In this document: positions 1 to 12,222 of the stretch, in pieces | Position numbering within the stretch: position 1 is the first letter of the stretch | Layout of the letters: each line of letters begins with the position of its first letter | DNA from: Aplectana chamaeleonis | Taxonomy: Eukaryota > Nematoda > Chromadorea > Rhabditida > Cosmocercidae | NCBI GenBank assembly: GCA_029168955.1 | Contig: JAPDOI010001443.1 | Span: 62,001 to 126,000 of the forward strand | Reading direction: 5' to 3' | DNA: 64,000 nucleotides | Notes under the pieces: generated by a model | Seen by the model: only the letters and a program-made list of their open reading frames with translations | Databases searched by the model: none | What the model was told of the DNA's origin: nothing | Made by a program: the position numbers and the translations under genes

Positions 1-379
1 ATCCAGCGCCGCCATAGCGGCACCGCCCGAACAGCCATAACGGTTTCCCCATTTCAATCAATACTTCCAAATCAGTTTAGGTCCAATCCAATTTGAGAGC
101 AGTGTTCACGATGAATATCGCGCTCGAGTGCGACCCAAAAATGAGCTTCTCTGGTCGTGAGGTAACTAATAGTGAAGAATCGGTCCAGGAAAACGTTCAG
201 AATAAGCTAAAATAACGGCTTCTAACGTTCAGGGCGTGGACGAGAATCATTGGCCCTGCGGATTTCGGCAAGCGCGCGATAATCGCGAAATCTGCGCTAA
301 TCGATCAGGCTGAACACGGCAGATTTGCGTGGCGATTTGCCATCGAAACGTGTGCAACACCACAAGCTCGTCGGAATGG

Positions 380-500
380 GGGTGGGGACCAGGGATGTGC
401 GGCAAACGATTTTGAGATTTCGGCAAACGGCAATCGGCAAGAAAATCCCAAAAACGGCCGGCAAACGGCAATCGGCAAACGGCAAAAAACCTCATTCCCC
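380..500. repeat. TTTGCCG-rich interspersed repeat
   Basis: Runs of CGGCAAACGGCAATCGGCAA and close variants. Sister patches lie at 2105-2215 and, in the right arm, at 48615-48725 and 50410-50520. Similar TTTGCCG-type dispersed repeats are familiar from Caenorhabditis genomes. It makes short open frames without coding character. Confidence 0.7.
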
Positions 501-2384
501 AGATTGACCCAAAAGTTATTCACTTGTGCCCCACTACTTTTTTTCCTTTTTTAACATACGTATGCCAACATTCTGATAATTCCAATTCGAGGGAATCGTT
601 CCAATGCAGGGCATCAGATGAACAGAAACAAGACATGTGGGACTGTATGGAAAACAAAGAAATCGCCGCTGCGGCTTTGCGAGGAAGGTGCCTCGGTTTC
701 TACAGGCAGCGAAGCGACACTAACGCGCAGTCGCAGTGGCAATGTCGTGGCGGCCCTGCTGCGGCTCCTCGGTAGTGCCGCTGCGGCTCCGCGATTGGTG
801 GCCGAGTTTTAACAAAAATAGGACTGACTGCGAGTATCTCATATGAAGTGAGTCATGAAACAACTGGGGGGCCTAAGCACAAAAATACACACCTGAGGTC
901 CCTACGTCCTCTGTCTGATAGGAACAGAGGGTAGCCCCGTTATTGTGATCTAGGAGATACGGAACGCATCTCAAAATTGGGATATTTTACTGGTAAAACT
1001 CTCGTTCCACCACACAGAAGAAGGCATCGTAGTCGACGCGAGTTCGCTGATGCATCTTCGCGGAACACGTGCGGTTCTAACACGGAACTGCCGAGGTACT
1101 GTCGCGGCATTTTCTACTCTCTCAACACTACAACAGAATCTCCACGGCACAGTGATCATCACGGAGCACCTGCGGTACTATCGTGGAACTATCGCGACAC
1201 AATCGAGGGCTGAGGTACCTTCCTGGCACTGTCGCGGTGAGCTTTCTCAGAGTCCCTGCACGCGTGTGTCACACGAATGCTTCCTGCTTCTTTTAGCTAC
1301 ACCAGAATCTGTCAAAACTCTGGAACAGAAACGAAAGCGCTACCGCTAAATGCATTACCCGCCACTGAAACTGAAAGGTCTATTTCGCCTATACTGGTCA
1401 TAGAATCCTATCTCAGAAGGGAAGGCGGGCCCATTATTGGCTGAAAATCTGGTTTTCGCTTTCTTTGGAGGGCAATCTTAGCGTCCATGTTATGCAAGTT
1501 AGGATCTAGTTCATTTCAAGAAAGCTTCGGATTTCGACTATCACAGTGAGAAGCGAACGCTTTTTTTCGGAATCTCCTTATCACCAGTTATAGTTCACCG
1601 AAGCCCACCGCTCCGCTGCTGGTGATAATTAAAATCGGCAGCTCACTAGAGATTTTCTAGAAATTACTAGAATCCTTGAACCCTGGGGCACTTTTAGTGG
1701 GCACTTGATTCTGACCACCACCAGCAGTGAGGGGTCGCTTTTTCATCAAAGCATCCTTATGGCATGTTATATTTCTCCAAGGCCCACCGCTACGCTGCCG
1801 GTTATAATCGCAATTGAGAGCCCACTAGATCTGCTCCAGAGTTTGTATCTGCGAGAACTCGGAATCAGAATTCATCGTGAACGCTTCACTCACGCGTCCA
1901 CACATTCACGCACGTTTGCTTAGCAGAATACATACAGTGAGATTTTGAACAAATGTTTATCCCTTCTCTTGTTGAGATATGGTCAAGCGGCGAAGTGGAA
2001 AATAGAAAAGTCAAAACCCTTGGATAACGGTTAATCGAACACTGGATAGTGGGCTCACCCCTAGTGACTACATAGCCGCGAGCACAGGCGGCGTTTTCTT
2101 TCAATGTTTTGCCGAGTTTTGTCGGAAAAAGAACAAAAAATTCGGCTAACGACAAACGGCAAAAAAGTCCCAAAAATGGCCGGCAAACAACAAACGGCAA
2201 TTGCCGCACATCCCTGGTGGGGACCGGGATAGGTAGGGGCACTGTGATACCTTTCAAAGTCGTTTTTATCGAAATCTGGCCCGTTTTCGCTGCTTTCTTC
2301 GACCCTATCCCCTCCAGCGTCTACCAACTTAGTGTTTCGTACTGAAACCTCGAAAACGAGATTTATCGTTATCGTTATTTATCG

Positions 2385-2530
2385 TTTTTTTTAACTTTTC
2401 GAATAATTCGGGATTTCGGACTTTTCGAATTTTCGAATAATTCGGGAATTCGCCTTTTTTTGAATATTCGAGTTTCCGAATAATTCGAAGTCGACTTTTT
2501 CAATCGAATGATTTTTCGAATCATTCGATT
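2385..2530. repeat. TTCGAA/GAATTATTCG low-complexity repeat
   Basis: Short degenerate tandem units around TTCGAATAATTCG. Mirrored at about 48300-48450 in the right arm and present again, longer, at 51300-51600. No coding interpretation. Confidence 0.75.
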
Positions 2531-3368
2531 CGGTCAAAGTATCTACTACACAAAAAGCGCTGTAATTGACGTTTGGATATTTGTTCAATGAATTATGTGA
2601 AACGGAATAGAAATCACCAAGAAGTAAATAGCATTAGAGGGCAGTCGGCCATCGAAATTGGCCAACTGCCCATTTTTCAGCGCCATATTTCCAGCAACCA
2701 ATCACGTGTATACGCGCGAAATTTGAATTCGATTTCCATAAACACGTGATTGGTTGCCAGATTTGAATTTCGATGGTGAACTGTGACCTCCCCCCATCAG
2801 CTGCAGTAGCACCGCGATAGATATCCAAAGCTTCACAAAACAAAATAGAGCATGGAAATCAGAAACTAAGGTTTTGCCCTAGTTATCGGGGGCAAAATCA
2901 CTGCTTGAACTGATTGAGTAGACAATTGAGTGAATTTTCTGTTTTCGTTTTCGGCGTCATTTACGGTGTACAAAAAATGTATACTACACAGAACGTGCTG
3001 AAATCGACATTGGGATTTCAACCCGAAAAATTCGTGAAGCAGGATGAAAACAAGCCCGAAGCAAAAGCAATAATCAGACAGATTCAGTAGGTATAGGTAT
3101 TGAATTTTCTGTTTTGGTTTCCGGCGTCATCTATCGGTGTCTGAGATGGGTATTCGACGTTGTGATGTTTGTTCAATGAGAATCGTGAAACGAGAGAAAA
3201 AGAAGAAAATCGTGAAATGAGAGAAAAAGAAGTAGAAAGGGATGCTTCATATGAAACTTTGTACCGCGACGCTCCGCCCGCTCCGCCATGGCGTCGCCGC
3301 TGGAGCATTCATAGTCTCCGCAAGCGCGGCACGCGCGTCACGCGCTGGCGTTGAGTAGTATGAATAGC

Positions 3369-4135
3369 GCCTCAGGAAATCAAAATTATAGATATTAAAT
3401 AGGATTGGAGACAGAACACTTCCCTGTGGTATACCACTGGGAGCCGTTTTTACAGAAGAAAATGAAAAATTTACATTGACTTGAAATGCACGTTCTGTCA
3501 GAAAGGCTTGGATCCGGGTAACGATCCTCTTATGAATGCCTAGTAGAGTCAGATTATTCATTAAGGCCCCCGTCAGAGTCGGTGGATCTACTGAGTTCCA
3601 CCGAGTCGATACGCACAGAATTCGTGGGAGACGGGTGCAAAAAATCATCCCATTGAGTCCGACTGCGACCGTTTGCTTGCGACCGCAATCCCCCCGGTCG
3701 ATACTTATGGTTCTCATGCGTACAAGGGCGGGGCCAATGCACCGACTGAGTCCCACTGAGTCCCGCTGCGTCCCAACCGAAATCATCCTCAGCCCGCCCG
3801 GTCGATATAGGAGTTTCTCACGTGATTTGGGTGAACTTTCTTCGGCCGACTGTGACCTGCTGAGTCCCGCCGTATCCCGACTCTCGTCGTCTGCGCTCTG
3901 CCCCACCTATTGCTGCCGCTGACGATCGATTGCGTGTTTCGCAGAGGCACTGGGTGGCGCTGGGGCAAGCGGACTCAGTCGGTTGCAGAGGGTCGAGGAC
4001 GGTTTTTCCGCCGCGGACTCATTCGGGCTCAGTCAGACTCAGTAGTTTTTTCGACGAAGTCTGACGGGGGCCTAACTTGTTGTGAATGATTTGAATCGGG
4101 GTGGTACCCAAGATCGCCTACGCAACGGTCTGAGG
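3369..4135 (-). pseudogene. Non-LTR retrotransposon reverse transcriptase fragment, split by a MITE
   Basis: On the minus strand, 3564 down to 3369 encodes a LINE-type RT palm/fingers segment. I read LLGIHKRIVTRIQAFLTER, then SGIPQGSVLSPILFNIY, the conserved box before the YxDD region. The reading frame continues on the other side of a 508-bp MITE (3565-4072), where the few residues before the junction read IIHNKL, as in the LINE motif VNHxxLL. Joined across one TTA copy, the two parts stay in frame. The YADD box and everything else are missing, so it is a short relic. The right-arm copy (47278-47465) has lost one base just after SGIPQ and is frameshifted. Clade unresolved. Confidence 0.82.
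3565..4072. mobile_element. PIF/Harbinger-type MITE, 508 bp, TTA/TAA target duplication
   Basis: The ends are GGCCCCCGTCAGA and TCTGACGGGGGCC, and both are flanked by TAA (3562-3564, 4073-4075). A 3-bp TWA duplication is typical of PIF/Harbinger. The interior holds repeated GACTGAGTCC and CCCGGTCGATA motifs and no transposase. It sits inside the LINE RT frame. The matching copy in the other arm is 46766-47274. Confidence 0.85.
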
Positions 4136-4408
4136 TGAGGGACCCACCTCACCTCCCCCCTCCCTACACCGTGGGGACTTTCCCCTCAGCTGCCAAAAAT
4201 ATACTGGTGCCCCCATAGAGTGACTTCAGGTCACCTTTGAGGGCCGGCATCAATGTGCCGAGTGAGCACTCATTGGACTTGATCGCCTTATATATCGGCT
4301 GAGCTTCTCAATGAAATCAGAGATCAAACTATAGCATGTTGAAACGTGCTCTCTCGAGTGCCAGTCATATGACGACTCAGCGCCAAGCGAAGGCCACTGG
4401 GCGGTTAA

Positions 4409-4956
4409 AGGCAGTGGTCGCGATCGAATATGCTTGTCGGCTTTTTCTCTCTAAACACTTTTTTGGGTCTCGAGTAATAGGACCTATAAGAAAAAATCGC
4501 GAAAAAACCACTGTTTTGGGCCAAATTTGAAACCTGAACTTTCTTGTCTTTTGATGGTGGACGAGCCCACTCCACATCATAGGCATCGATGACCTCTTAT
4601 ATCAAAAACATCAGCTATCATAAAATTGAATTTCAATCAATGAACCTTCGAATTTATGTACACATCTAGTCATAAACATTGACTGAAGTGATGCTATCAT
4701 TGTTCAACTGTTTTTATTCGTTGAATTTGCATTTATATGGTCCTCTGAATGTCGATGATTTTTGACTGCTCGGCATGAGACGGCGATCTTTTTCGTCATC
4801 GCTGTGCACGTGTGCACGAAACAGCTTCTTTGGGCCCTAGAAACTCTAATTCTAGCCCGTTTTTCACCGCTCTACCTTCATAGTTTTTCAGCTGTTTTTG
4901 ATCTAAGCTGATTTTTGCAGTTTTTTCTATAACGTTTTTCATCGTGACCACAGCCT
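4409..4956. mobile_element. TTAA-flanked MITE, 548 bp (element type B)
   Basis: The ends read AGGCAGTGGTCGCGAT and ATCGTGACCACAGCCT and are flanked by TTAA on both sides (4405-4408, 4957-4960). TTAA duplications are made by piggyBac and Kolobok superfamily transposases; which one applies here is undecided. No coding frame is recognisable. Mirrored at 45882-46429 with identical length. It is the intact reference for the split copy at 8777-42995. Confidence 0.85.
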
Positions 4957-5004
4957 TTAAGCGTCAGCCGAGTGCCGATTGGTGGACAACTGCGTTTTCA
5001 TGCA

Positions 5005-5345
5005 CTCGGCAATTTCGAGGTGTGATCGCCCTTGTCAGCTGAGTGCTAGTTATCACGCAGCTTTCAGGCAGCTGTCACATTTTCGCCAGCGGTCCGCTGC
5101 TCGCACTAATTGAGATGCCAAGTATGAACCAGCTGTCGGCTTCGTAAATGCCGATTGCCAGCTGAATGCCAGTTATCATCCAGTTGTTAGGCAACTGGCA
5201 CATATTCGCCATCCGTTCGCCGCTGGCATTAAATGACATGACGAGTGTATGCCAACTGTCAGCCTCGTGATTGCCAGTGGCCAGCTAAATGCCAGCAGTC
5301 ACCCACCTGTTGAGCAACTGGCGAATTTTCGTCCGCTGCTCACAA
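5005..5345. repeat. Three diverged tandem copies of a ~120-bp unit
   Basis: The pattern GCCGATTGCCAGCTGAATGC, CAACTGGCA, TTCGCC, CCGCTG recurs three times with about 120-bp spacing and substantial divergence. Mirrored at about 45490-45845. CAGCTG-rich; no gene seen. From 5345 to 5930 there is only unannotated arm sequence. Confidence 0.65.
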
Positions 5346-5930
5346 TGTCTGAGTAGTTACAGTGGACTTGCCTTTGAAGAAACCCATTTTAATGCTCGGA
5401 GATAATGTTATTATTTTCTAAATGAGAAACGATAGCCTTTTAGAGTAGTTGCTCTAAGAGTCTACAAAAAAGTGAAGTATCACTTAGTGGTCTATAATTG
5501 TGGGGGTCGTTTACCGGACAGTTTTTCTTAAAGGCCCAGTCCAAGCTCAGGGACGAAATCTGAGGTTTCCACATAATTGTAAAGAAGACCCACCCTTTAT
5601 AGAACCTGCAAAGTGCGAGCCCTCCATTTCTCCGAGTAAACTAGATATGAGGAAGCCACCCTGGGGCGCCCCCTTCCGGAAGTCACTTTTGCAGCCCCTT
5701 TTACAATCTTTCGAGCTCAACAGTGGCGAGATGAGCCGAGATTTCCGATCAATAGCCCCGTTCTTCCCTTCGATCCCAACTTCTCTCTCTTTGTTCAAGT
5801 TGGCTCACATACATCGGTTGCAAATGAAGGAAGTCACAAGTTCACAAGCCTTGAACAACTCGTACACCATGCTTCCGTAGCTCAATTTTTGAGTGGCCAT
5901 AACTCCGTTCCTACTCTGGAATTTGCTGAG

Positions 5931-5980
5931 TACCACTCTCGCATCATGACAGGATCACCGGCCGGGTAACGAGAGTGGTA
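5931..5980. repeat. Short inverted repeat TACCACTCTCG...CGAGAGTGGTA
   Basis: An 11-bp perfect inverted repeat around a 28-bp loop. The same TACCACTCTCG end abuts the hairpin MITE at 8345, so it is probably the tip of a small element family. Mirrored near 44856-44905. Confidence 0.55.
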
Positions 5981-6066
5981 TTGAAAAAAAGGGGCTGAGT
6001 TTTCGCAGCATATCCGGCCCTGAGTGCCCTATATGCTGCCGATATGGATTCGTGGCTAGCAGCAAT

Positions 6067-7838
6067 ATATGCTGCCGAAAATCCGTACAAGTTCAAAACG
6101 CTCTCAGTCTGTACAAAGTACGGAAAATGTGCGTTCACCCAAAATTTGCTCAGGGTGGTAGTTTTGGGTGCTGAACACATTTATGAGGTCCGTTTCCGGA
6201 TTTTCCGAAAAATAACGCGCTTTTTGGAAGGTACAAAAAGCCCAAAAAATTAGCTTTTTAAGCTTGCAACTTCTTGGAACCTGCGGCTCGCGGCGGGATA
6301 CTGCGCAGTTTTACTATTGAGCCACAAGAGATACTAACGACACTAGTTTTGGCAGATCAGACCTATGCTTTGTATACTTCCCTTGTAAGTCCCCCTACGA
6401 ACGGAGATGTGGCTTCTTGAAAATGTCTACATTTTGAGGGCAATTTGGTGGACGAGCTGTCTCAGGCCTGCATTACTCTTCATTCGCAATCGCTGCACGA
6501 GAGCAAAACAGGATAAGAAGATAGACCGGCAATGGACTGAAGAACAACTACATGTTGAGAATTCATCCATCCATCTCATCCATCTATCGAGCTCGAAAAT
6601 CTGGCAGGTGGTGTGGCACGTCGTTTATATCTGACTTATTTGGAGGAATTGAGATCTGCCACGTGTTATACAGGAGGGTCTTCTGCACAATTGAACGGAA
6701 ATCTTGAAATTCTTATCTGAGGGTGTAGCGTGCCTTTACGGGCACAGTCCAGCCTCAGGATCGTTTTCTCTGTTTTCCTCCTATCTTGAAAACGGTCTCA
6801 CGCTGATTCCAGTGATGTCTCTGTCATCGTACAAGACAACCTACTCTGGAACTCGCTGAATTGTGGTGCACGCGAAGCGCGCACCAGATTTGGTTTTGAA
6901 TTGGCCACGCGCGCAACCCCTTTTTCGAAATCTCAGTTCAGAGTGAACGTAGGAATTAGAGCTAAATTGCATTAAAAAGAGCGCAAAAGGTTCGTATATT
7001 TGCCCGAAAATGGTTTAGGACGGTTCACTGGTTTTCGAGTAAAAATTGAGAGACCGCGCGCCTTTGTTGTTAATCTCCTTTTTTTCAGACGGCGTTCACG
7101 ATCTTGCGGGTACACTTAGAATTGAGCTAGGGAGCTCATTTTTAGACAGGAGGCTGGAAATGGATGCAGGTCGCTCCTATTCCAATTTGAACTTGATACC
7201 TTAACTTTGAAGGGTACCTCAAAATCGTGGGTTTGTATACTAAATTAGCCGTGGAGCACGAAAACTGATTTCTTCTGCAACTGCTGTGGAGACCGGAGTG
7301 TGTGGGTGAATCTGCAGCCAATCAACACAGGTCGTCGGAGATAAGTACTGAACTTGCCCGAATCCGTACTCATGACACGTCATCGATCGATAATCAACAT
7401 TATCGATTTTCGCACTATTTGCACAAAATGCGGCTAGGAGTGGTGATTGCTGATGGGATTGGTTTTCTTGGTTGGAGAATTTTGCTCATCAGTCATTATC
7501 GATAAATAACAATCAATAATATTGATTCTTTCGCCTGTTGCACAGAATGCCGCAATGATTTTTGATTGTTGATGGCTATAAGTCACTTGTTTGGGAAATT
7601 CTTCTCATCATGCAGGATCAAGTATTAAATTAGATTTCCTTCAATTATCGATATTATTGAGTTCTCACATAATGCACAAAATGCGGCAATGAGTGGTATT
7701 TTTTATGGTTCTGGGTCATAAGTTTCAGAAATTGTACTCATACGACAATATCGTCTGTTAGATGTTTCATCATTCCAAAATGGAAAACGTTGAGCAAAAT
7801 TGAAGTTAGAAAGGGAACCTCCGGGAAAAATATGTGAA
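6067..7838. other. Intergenic spacer sequence, no gene seen
   Basis: Start of the spacer between the two long arms. Only short frames without recognisable domains occur. At 6864-6886 there is a near-perfect hairpin of the TGGTGCGCGC-GAA-GCGCGCACCA family. AT-rich patches with TATCGATA-like motifs occur near 7380-7520. Confidence 0.5.
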
Positions 7839-8345
7839 ATTTCTGAAAATTTAGCTTCCTGGCAAAAGTAGCGATTTGGCAATGGTGGAAAAAGCTTCAA
7901 AAATATCTTGAAATATCTTAAAAAATGATTTGGCGTAAAATGGCCTGGAAATATAAAAAAGCTAGGAAATGAAGTGAAATAACCAAAAATGCGATTTGGT
8001 GATCGATCATTTCACAAGCTTCTCCGTTAAACTTATCAAAACGAAATCAAGCGCGCAACAGTAAGCCATTTTTGAAAGCTGTAATAAGGGAATCAGCAAG
8101 GTCAAACTAGGCGAACTCCATTCCATATCGTGCTTGATTTCGTTATGATAAGTTTAATGGAGAAGCTTGTGAAATGATCGACCACCAAATCACATTTTTG
8201 GTTATTTCACTTCATTTCCTAGCTTTTTTATATTTCCAGGCCATTTTACGCCAAATCATTTTTTAAGATATTTCAAGATATTTTTGAAGCTTTTTCCACC
8301 ATTGCCAAATCGCTACTTTTGCCAGGAAGCTAAATTTTCAGAAAT
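7839..8345. mobile_element. Hairpin MITE, 214-bp arms
   Basis: 7839-8052 and 8132-8345 are near-perfect reverse complements of equal length around an 80-bp centre. The ends are ATTTCTGAAAATTTAGC. Related to the hairpin elements near 9093, 36600, 42350 and 63189 through end motifs such as TTTCTGAAA and TGGCAAAAGTA. No coding capacity. Confidence 0.88.
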
Positions 8346-8389
8346 ACCACTCTCGTAGGTTCCGCCTCTTTTCCGATTTGCAAGGTCAT

Positions 8390-8530
8390 GGCAGCATATA
8401 CTGCGGGTACGCCCACTCAGTCATGATTGGTCGACGACATGTAGCGCATACAGTATACCAAGCAGTATATGCTGCGTAGGTGCTGTAGATGCCAGCATAC
8501 CCTGCGCACACAGCAGCATATCCTGCGAAG
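8390..8530. repeat. Cluster of GCAGCATATGCTGC-like palindromes
   Basis: Several imperfect copies of CAGCATAT/ATATGCTG in alternating orientation (GGCAGCATATACTGCG, AGCAGTATATGCTGCG, CAGCATATCCTGCG). A similar cluster lies at 44625-44830 and a smaller one at 6005-6085. The core can be read as the E-box CATATG. Confidence 0.6.
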
Positions 8531-9092
8531 TTCCTGAAGCGCGAACGCACGCACGAAGAGGTTCAGACAGCGTTTGAATTCAAATTAGGCGCAAAAATGA
8601 GACTGCGCGTCCCGACCGAAGCCCACTATTGATTCCGTCCTTCGTATTCAGCAAGGACTCCACGTGAAGGTAAGTTTAATTTTTTAATTGGAAAGTTCAT
8701 ATTTCTTTTTGGTCCAATGCCCAGTGAACCTCCCCTTAAAGGCAGTGTTCACGATTATCTTCGATTTTGATATTAAAGGCAGTGGTCGCGCTCAAATAAG
8801 CTCGTCTTATTTTCCTCTCTAAACCCTTTTTTAGGTATAGAGTAGTAGAACCTATTAGAAAAAATCGCCAAAAAAACGCTGTTCTGGGCCAAATTCGAAG
8901 CCTGAATTTTCTTGTCTTTGATGTTGGACGAGTCCATCCCACATCATCGGCATCGATGATCTCTAAAATTAAGAACATCAGCTGGCTTGAAATTGAATTT
9001 CAATCAAGGAACTTTTGGATTTATGTACACATCTAGTCAAAAACATTGGTTGAAGTGCTTGCTTTCATTGTTCAACTGTTTTGTTAGGTTAA

Positions 9093-9665
9093 TAGTTGAA
9101 AGTATGATTTGGCAGTCGAGTTTGAATCAACTATTGATAAGAGTTGTGCAAAATGAGAGATCGCATTGTATAAGCTTATCCGTAAGACATATCAAAGCAA
9201 AATCACGCGTGATATGGAACAAACAGTTGATTTCACTTTACTTAATACGTGAAGATCGCGGCATTCCAGCTCCCGAACGAGCGTTTACTGCTAGCCGTAT
9301 CACGCGTGATTTTGCTTTGAAATGTTCTACGGATAAGCTTATCCAACGCGATCTCTCATTTTGCACAACTCTTATCAATAGTTCGTTCAAACTCGACTGC
9401 CAAATCATACTTTCAACTATTTCACTACATTTCCCAATAACCGAATTATTCTACGCCAAATCGTTCTCAGGAATATTTCAAAACCTTTTTTCATTTTTCT
9501 TTACCTTCCCCTTTTAACTGAGTATATTTCTAATTTTTCGCAAAAAATTGCCATGCCAAATCTTTACTTTTGCCAGGAACCTAAACTTTCAGGAATTTCA
9601 TTTATTTTTCCTGAAGGTTTCCTTTCTAACATGGTTTATGCCTGGTGGTGTTAATTCAAAGCAAA
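9093..9665. mobile_element. Hairpin element, left arm truncated
   Basis: The inner arms (from ATAGTTGAAAGTATGATTTG on the left, mirrored at about 9395-9425) pair around a centre with TCACGCGTGATTTTGCTTTG motifs. The right arm continues to about 9640-9665 (GCCAGGAACC, then GGTGGTGTTA). The left arm is cut at the junction with TTAA element B. It contains a 176-codon open frame at 8987-9517 that is explained by the palindrome and not by a gene. Confidence 0.75.
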
Positions 9666-9763
9666 CCCACTGATGCCCTGCCCCCCCCCCCCTCTATGAC
9701 GTCCTGCACGCACGCACTGATGTCCTGCACATCTACGGCGTTCTGCGCACACCCATTTGGGTC

Positions 9764-10068
9764 ACAATCACGCCCATGTCGATCATTTTTTCCGCAGGGC
9801 TAACGTAACCCTCCTTCGAATTTTTCCAAGTGTCAGCTTGGATATAGGCACATCGTAGTAGCCACCAATCATGTTTGCACAATTTCCACCTCCTTAGCCA
9901 CTTTCGAGTGGCTTCTCGAAGAGAGCGGTTTGTGAATGAATGCATACCGCTTCTCTGCCCTTTTATACCCCGCATGTTATGAGCGTGTGTTATCGTTCGT
10001 TATCATGTTTTGTTCAAGAATGGTTACGGTAGCCCTGCGGAAAAAATGATAGGCATGGGCGTGCTTGT
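9764..10068 (-). mobile_element. 305-bp MITE with 9-bp target duplication and internal core promoter
   Basis: It is flanked by ATTTGGGTC at 9755-9763 and 10069-10077. This 9-mer is part of the surrounding 42-bp minisatellite, so the target is known. The ends start ACAATCACGCCCATG on the left and mirror ACAAGCACGCCCATGCC on the right; the terminal repeats run about 55 bp (TTTTTTCCGCAGGGCTA is the inner part). A 9-bp duplication with long terminal repeats fits MULE-like transposons best. No transposase inside. Confidence 0.9.
9934..9967 (-). promoter_or_regulatory. TATA box and initiator inside the MITE
   Basis: On the minus strand TATAAAA (9967-9961) is followed, 30 bases after its first T, by the A of TCATTC (9939-9934). 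That is the textbook TATA-to-start distance for RNA polymerase II. The same arrangement is kept in the 37513-37818 copy. Confidence 0.5.
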
Positions 10069-12140
10069 ATTTGGGTCCCGCAAACTTTCTACGGCGTTCT
10101 GCGCACACCCGTTTGGGTCCCACACACTTTCTACGGCGTCCGACGCACTGTTATTTGGGTCCCACACACTTTCTGCGGCGTCCTGCGCACTCTCATTTGG
10201 GTCCCGCACACTTTCTACGGCGTCCGGCGCACTGTTATTTGGGTCCCACACACTTTCTGAGGCGTCCGGCGCACAGTTATTTGGGTCCCACACACTTTCT
10301 ACGGCGTCCGGCGCACAGCTATTTGGGTCCCACACACTTTCTACGGCGTTCTGCGCACTCTCATTTGGGTCCCACACACTTTGTACGGCGTCCTGCGCAC
10401 TCTCATTTGGGTCCCGCACACTTTCTACGGCGTCCAGCGCACAGTTATTTGGGTCCCACACACTTTTTACGGCGTTCTGCGCACTCTCGTTTGGGTCCCA
10501 CACACTTTCTACGACGTTCTGCGCACACCCGTTTGGGTCCCGCACACTTTCTACGGCGTCCTGCAAACTCTCATTTGGGTCCCACACACTTTCTACGGCG
10601 TCCGACGCATCCCACTTGGGTCCCACACACTTTCTACGGCGTCCGGCGCACAGTTATTTGGGTCCCACACACTTTGTACGGCGTCCTGAGCACTCTCATT
10701 TGGGTCCCGCACACTTTCTACGGCGTCCGGCGCACTGCTATTTGGGTCCCACACACTTTCTACGGCGTTCTGCGCACACTCGTTTGGGTCCCGCACACTT
10801 TCTACGGCGTTCTGCGCACTCTCATTTGGGTCCCGCACACTTTCTACGGCGTCCTGCGCACACTCATTTGGGTCCCGCACACTTTCTACGGCGTCCTGCG
10901 CACTCTCATTTGGGTCCCACACACTTTGTACCGCGTTCTGCGCACTCTCATTTGAGTCCCGCACACTTTCTATGGCGTCCTGCGCACTCTCATTTGGGTC
11001 CCGCACACTTTCTACGGCGTCCGGCGCACAGTTATTTGGGTCCCACACACTTTCTACGGCGGCCGGCGCACAGTTATTTGGGTCCCACACACTTTCTACG
11101 GCGTTCTGTGCACTCTCATTTGGGTCCCACACACTGTGTACGGCGTCCTGCGCACTCTCATTTGGGTCCCGCACACTCTCTACGGGGTCCAGCGCACAGT
11201 TATTTGGGTCCCACACACTTTTTACGGCGTTCTGCGCACTCTCATTTGGGTCCCACACACTTTCTACGACGTTCTGCGCACACCCGTTTGGGTCCCGCAC
11301 ACTTTCTACGGCGTCCTGCGAACTCTCATTTGGGTCCCACACACTTTCTACGGCGTCCGACGCACTGTTACTTGGGTCCCACACACTTTCTACGGCGTCC
11401 TGCGCACTCTCATTTGGGTCCCACACACTTTCTACGGCGTCCTGCGCACTCTCATTTGAGTCCCGCACACTTTCTACGGCGTCCGGCGCAGAGTTGTTTG
11501 GGTCCCACACACTTTGTACGGCGTCCTGCGCACTCTCATTTGGGTCCCGCACACTTTCTACGGCGTCCGGCGCACTGTTATTTGGGTCCCACACACTTTC
11601 TACGGCGTTCTGCGCACACTCGTTTGGGTCCCGCACACTTTCTACGGCGTTCTGCGCACTCTCATTTGGGTCCCGCACACTTTCTACGGCGTTCTGCGCA
11701 CACTTGTTTGGGTCCCGCACACTTTCTACGGCATTCTGCGCACTCTCATTTAGGTCCCACACACTTTGTACCGCGTCCTGCGCACTCTCATTTGAGTCCC
11801 GCACACTTTCTACGGCGTCCGGCGCACAGTTATTTGGGTCCCACACACACTTTGTACGGCGTCCTGCGCACCCTCATTTGGGTCCCGCACACTTTCTACG
11901 GCGTCCGGCGCACTATTATTTGGGTCCCGCACACTTTCTACGGCGTTCTGCGCACTCTCATTTGGGTCCCACACACTTTCTACGACGTTCTGCGCACACC
12001 CGTTTGGGTCCCGCACACTTTCTACGGCGTCCTGCCACTTTCTACGGCGTCCGGCGCACTGTTATTTGGGTCCCACACACTTTCTACGGTGTTCTGCGCA
12101 CTCTCGTTTGGGTCCCACACACTTTCTACGGCGTTCTGTG
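10069..12140 (+). repeat. 42-bp minisatellite array, about 49 units (plus orientation)
   Basis: The unit begins GGGTCCCACACACTTTCTAC, then GGCGTCCGGCGCAC and TGTTATTT; length 42. Two related 21-bp halves can be discerned. Because 42 is divisible by 3 and the unit lacks stops, long frames arise in several phases on both strands (for example 10010-12202 plus and 10593-11846 minus). I do not read these as genes: all phases are open, variants are silent with respect to no single frame, and there is no conserved start context. The inverted partner array is 13985-17880. Confidence 0.95.
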
Positions 12141-12222
12141 GCCCACTTCTGATTCACACCGTGCGGCATTCCAAAAGTACTACCGAGATCCCGTCGTATT
12201 GATTGAAGCGTCGCCCGTCTCA

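Larger units (their letters stand above)
1..6066 (+). repeat. Left arm of a long inverted repeat (partial)
   Basis: Position 1 onward reads as the reverse complement of the sequence ending at 50924, and matching continues to 6066, which pairs with 44770. Beyond 6066 the two sides diverge. Long stretches are identical by eye (for example 2634-2843 with 47996-48205, and 4336-4530 with 46308-46502). Small indels make this arm about 90 bp shorter than the right arm. The outer edge lies outside the window. No intact host gene is visible inside; the content is transposon remnants listed separately. Confidence 0.93.

Noticed and set aside
8987..9517. 176-codon frame as a gene
   Set aside because: It spans both arms of a hairpin element, so the peptide is palindrome-derived.
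10010..12202. 730-codon open frame as a repetitive protein gene
   Set aside because: The 42-bp stop-free unit opens several frames on both strands at once; no start context, splice sites or frame-specific constraint is visible.
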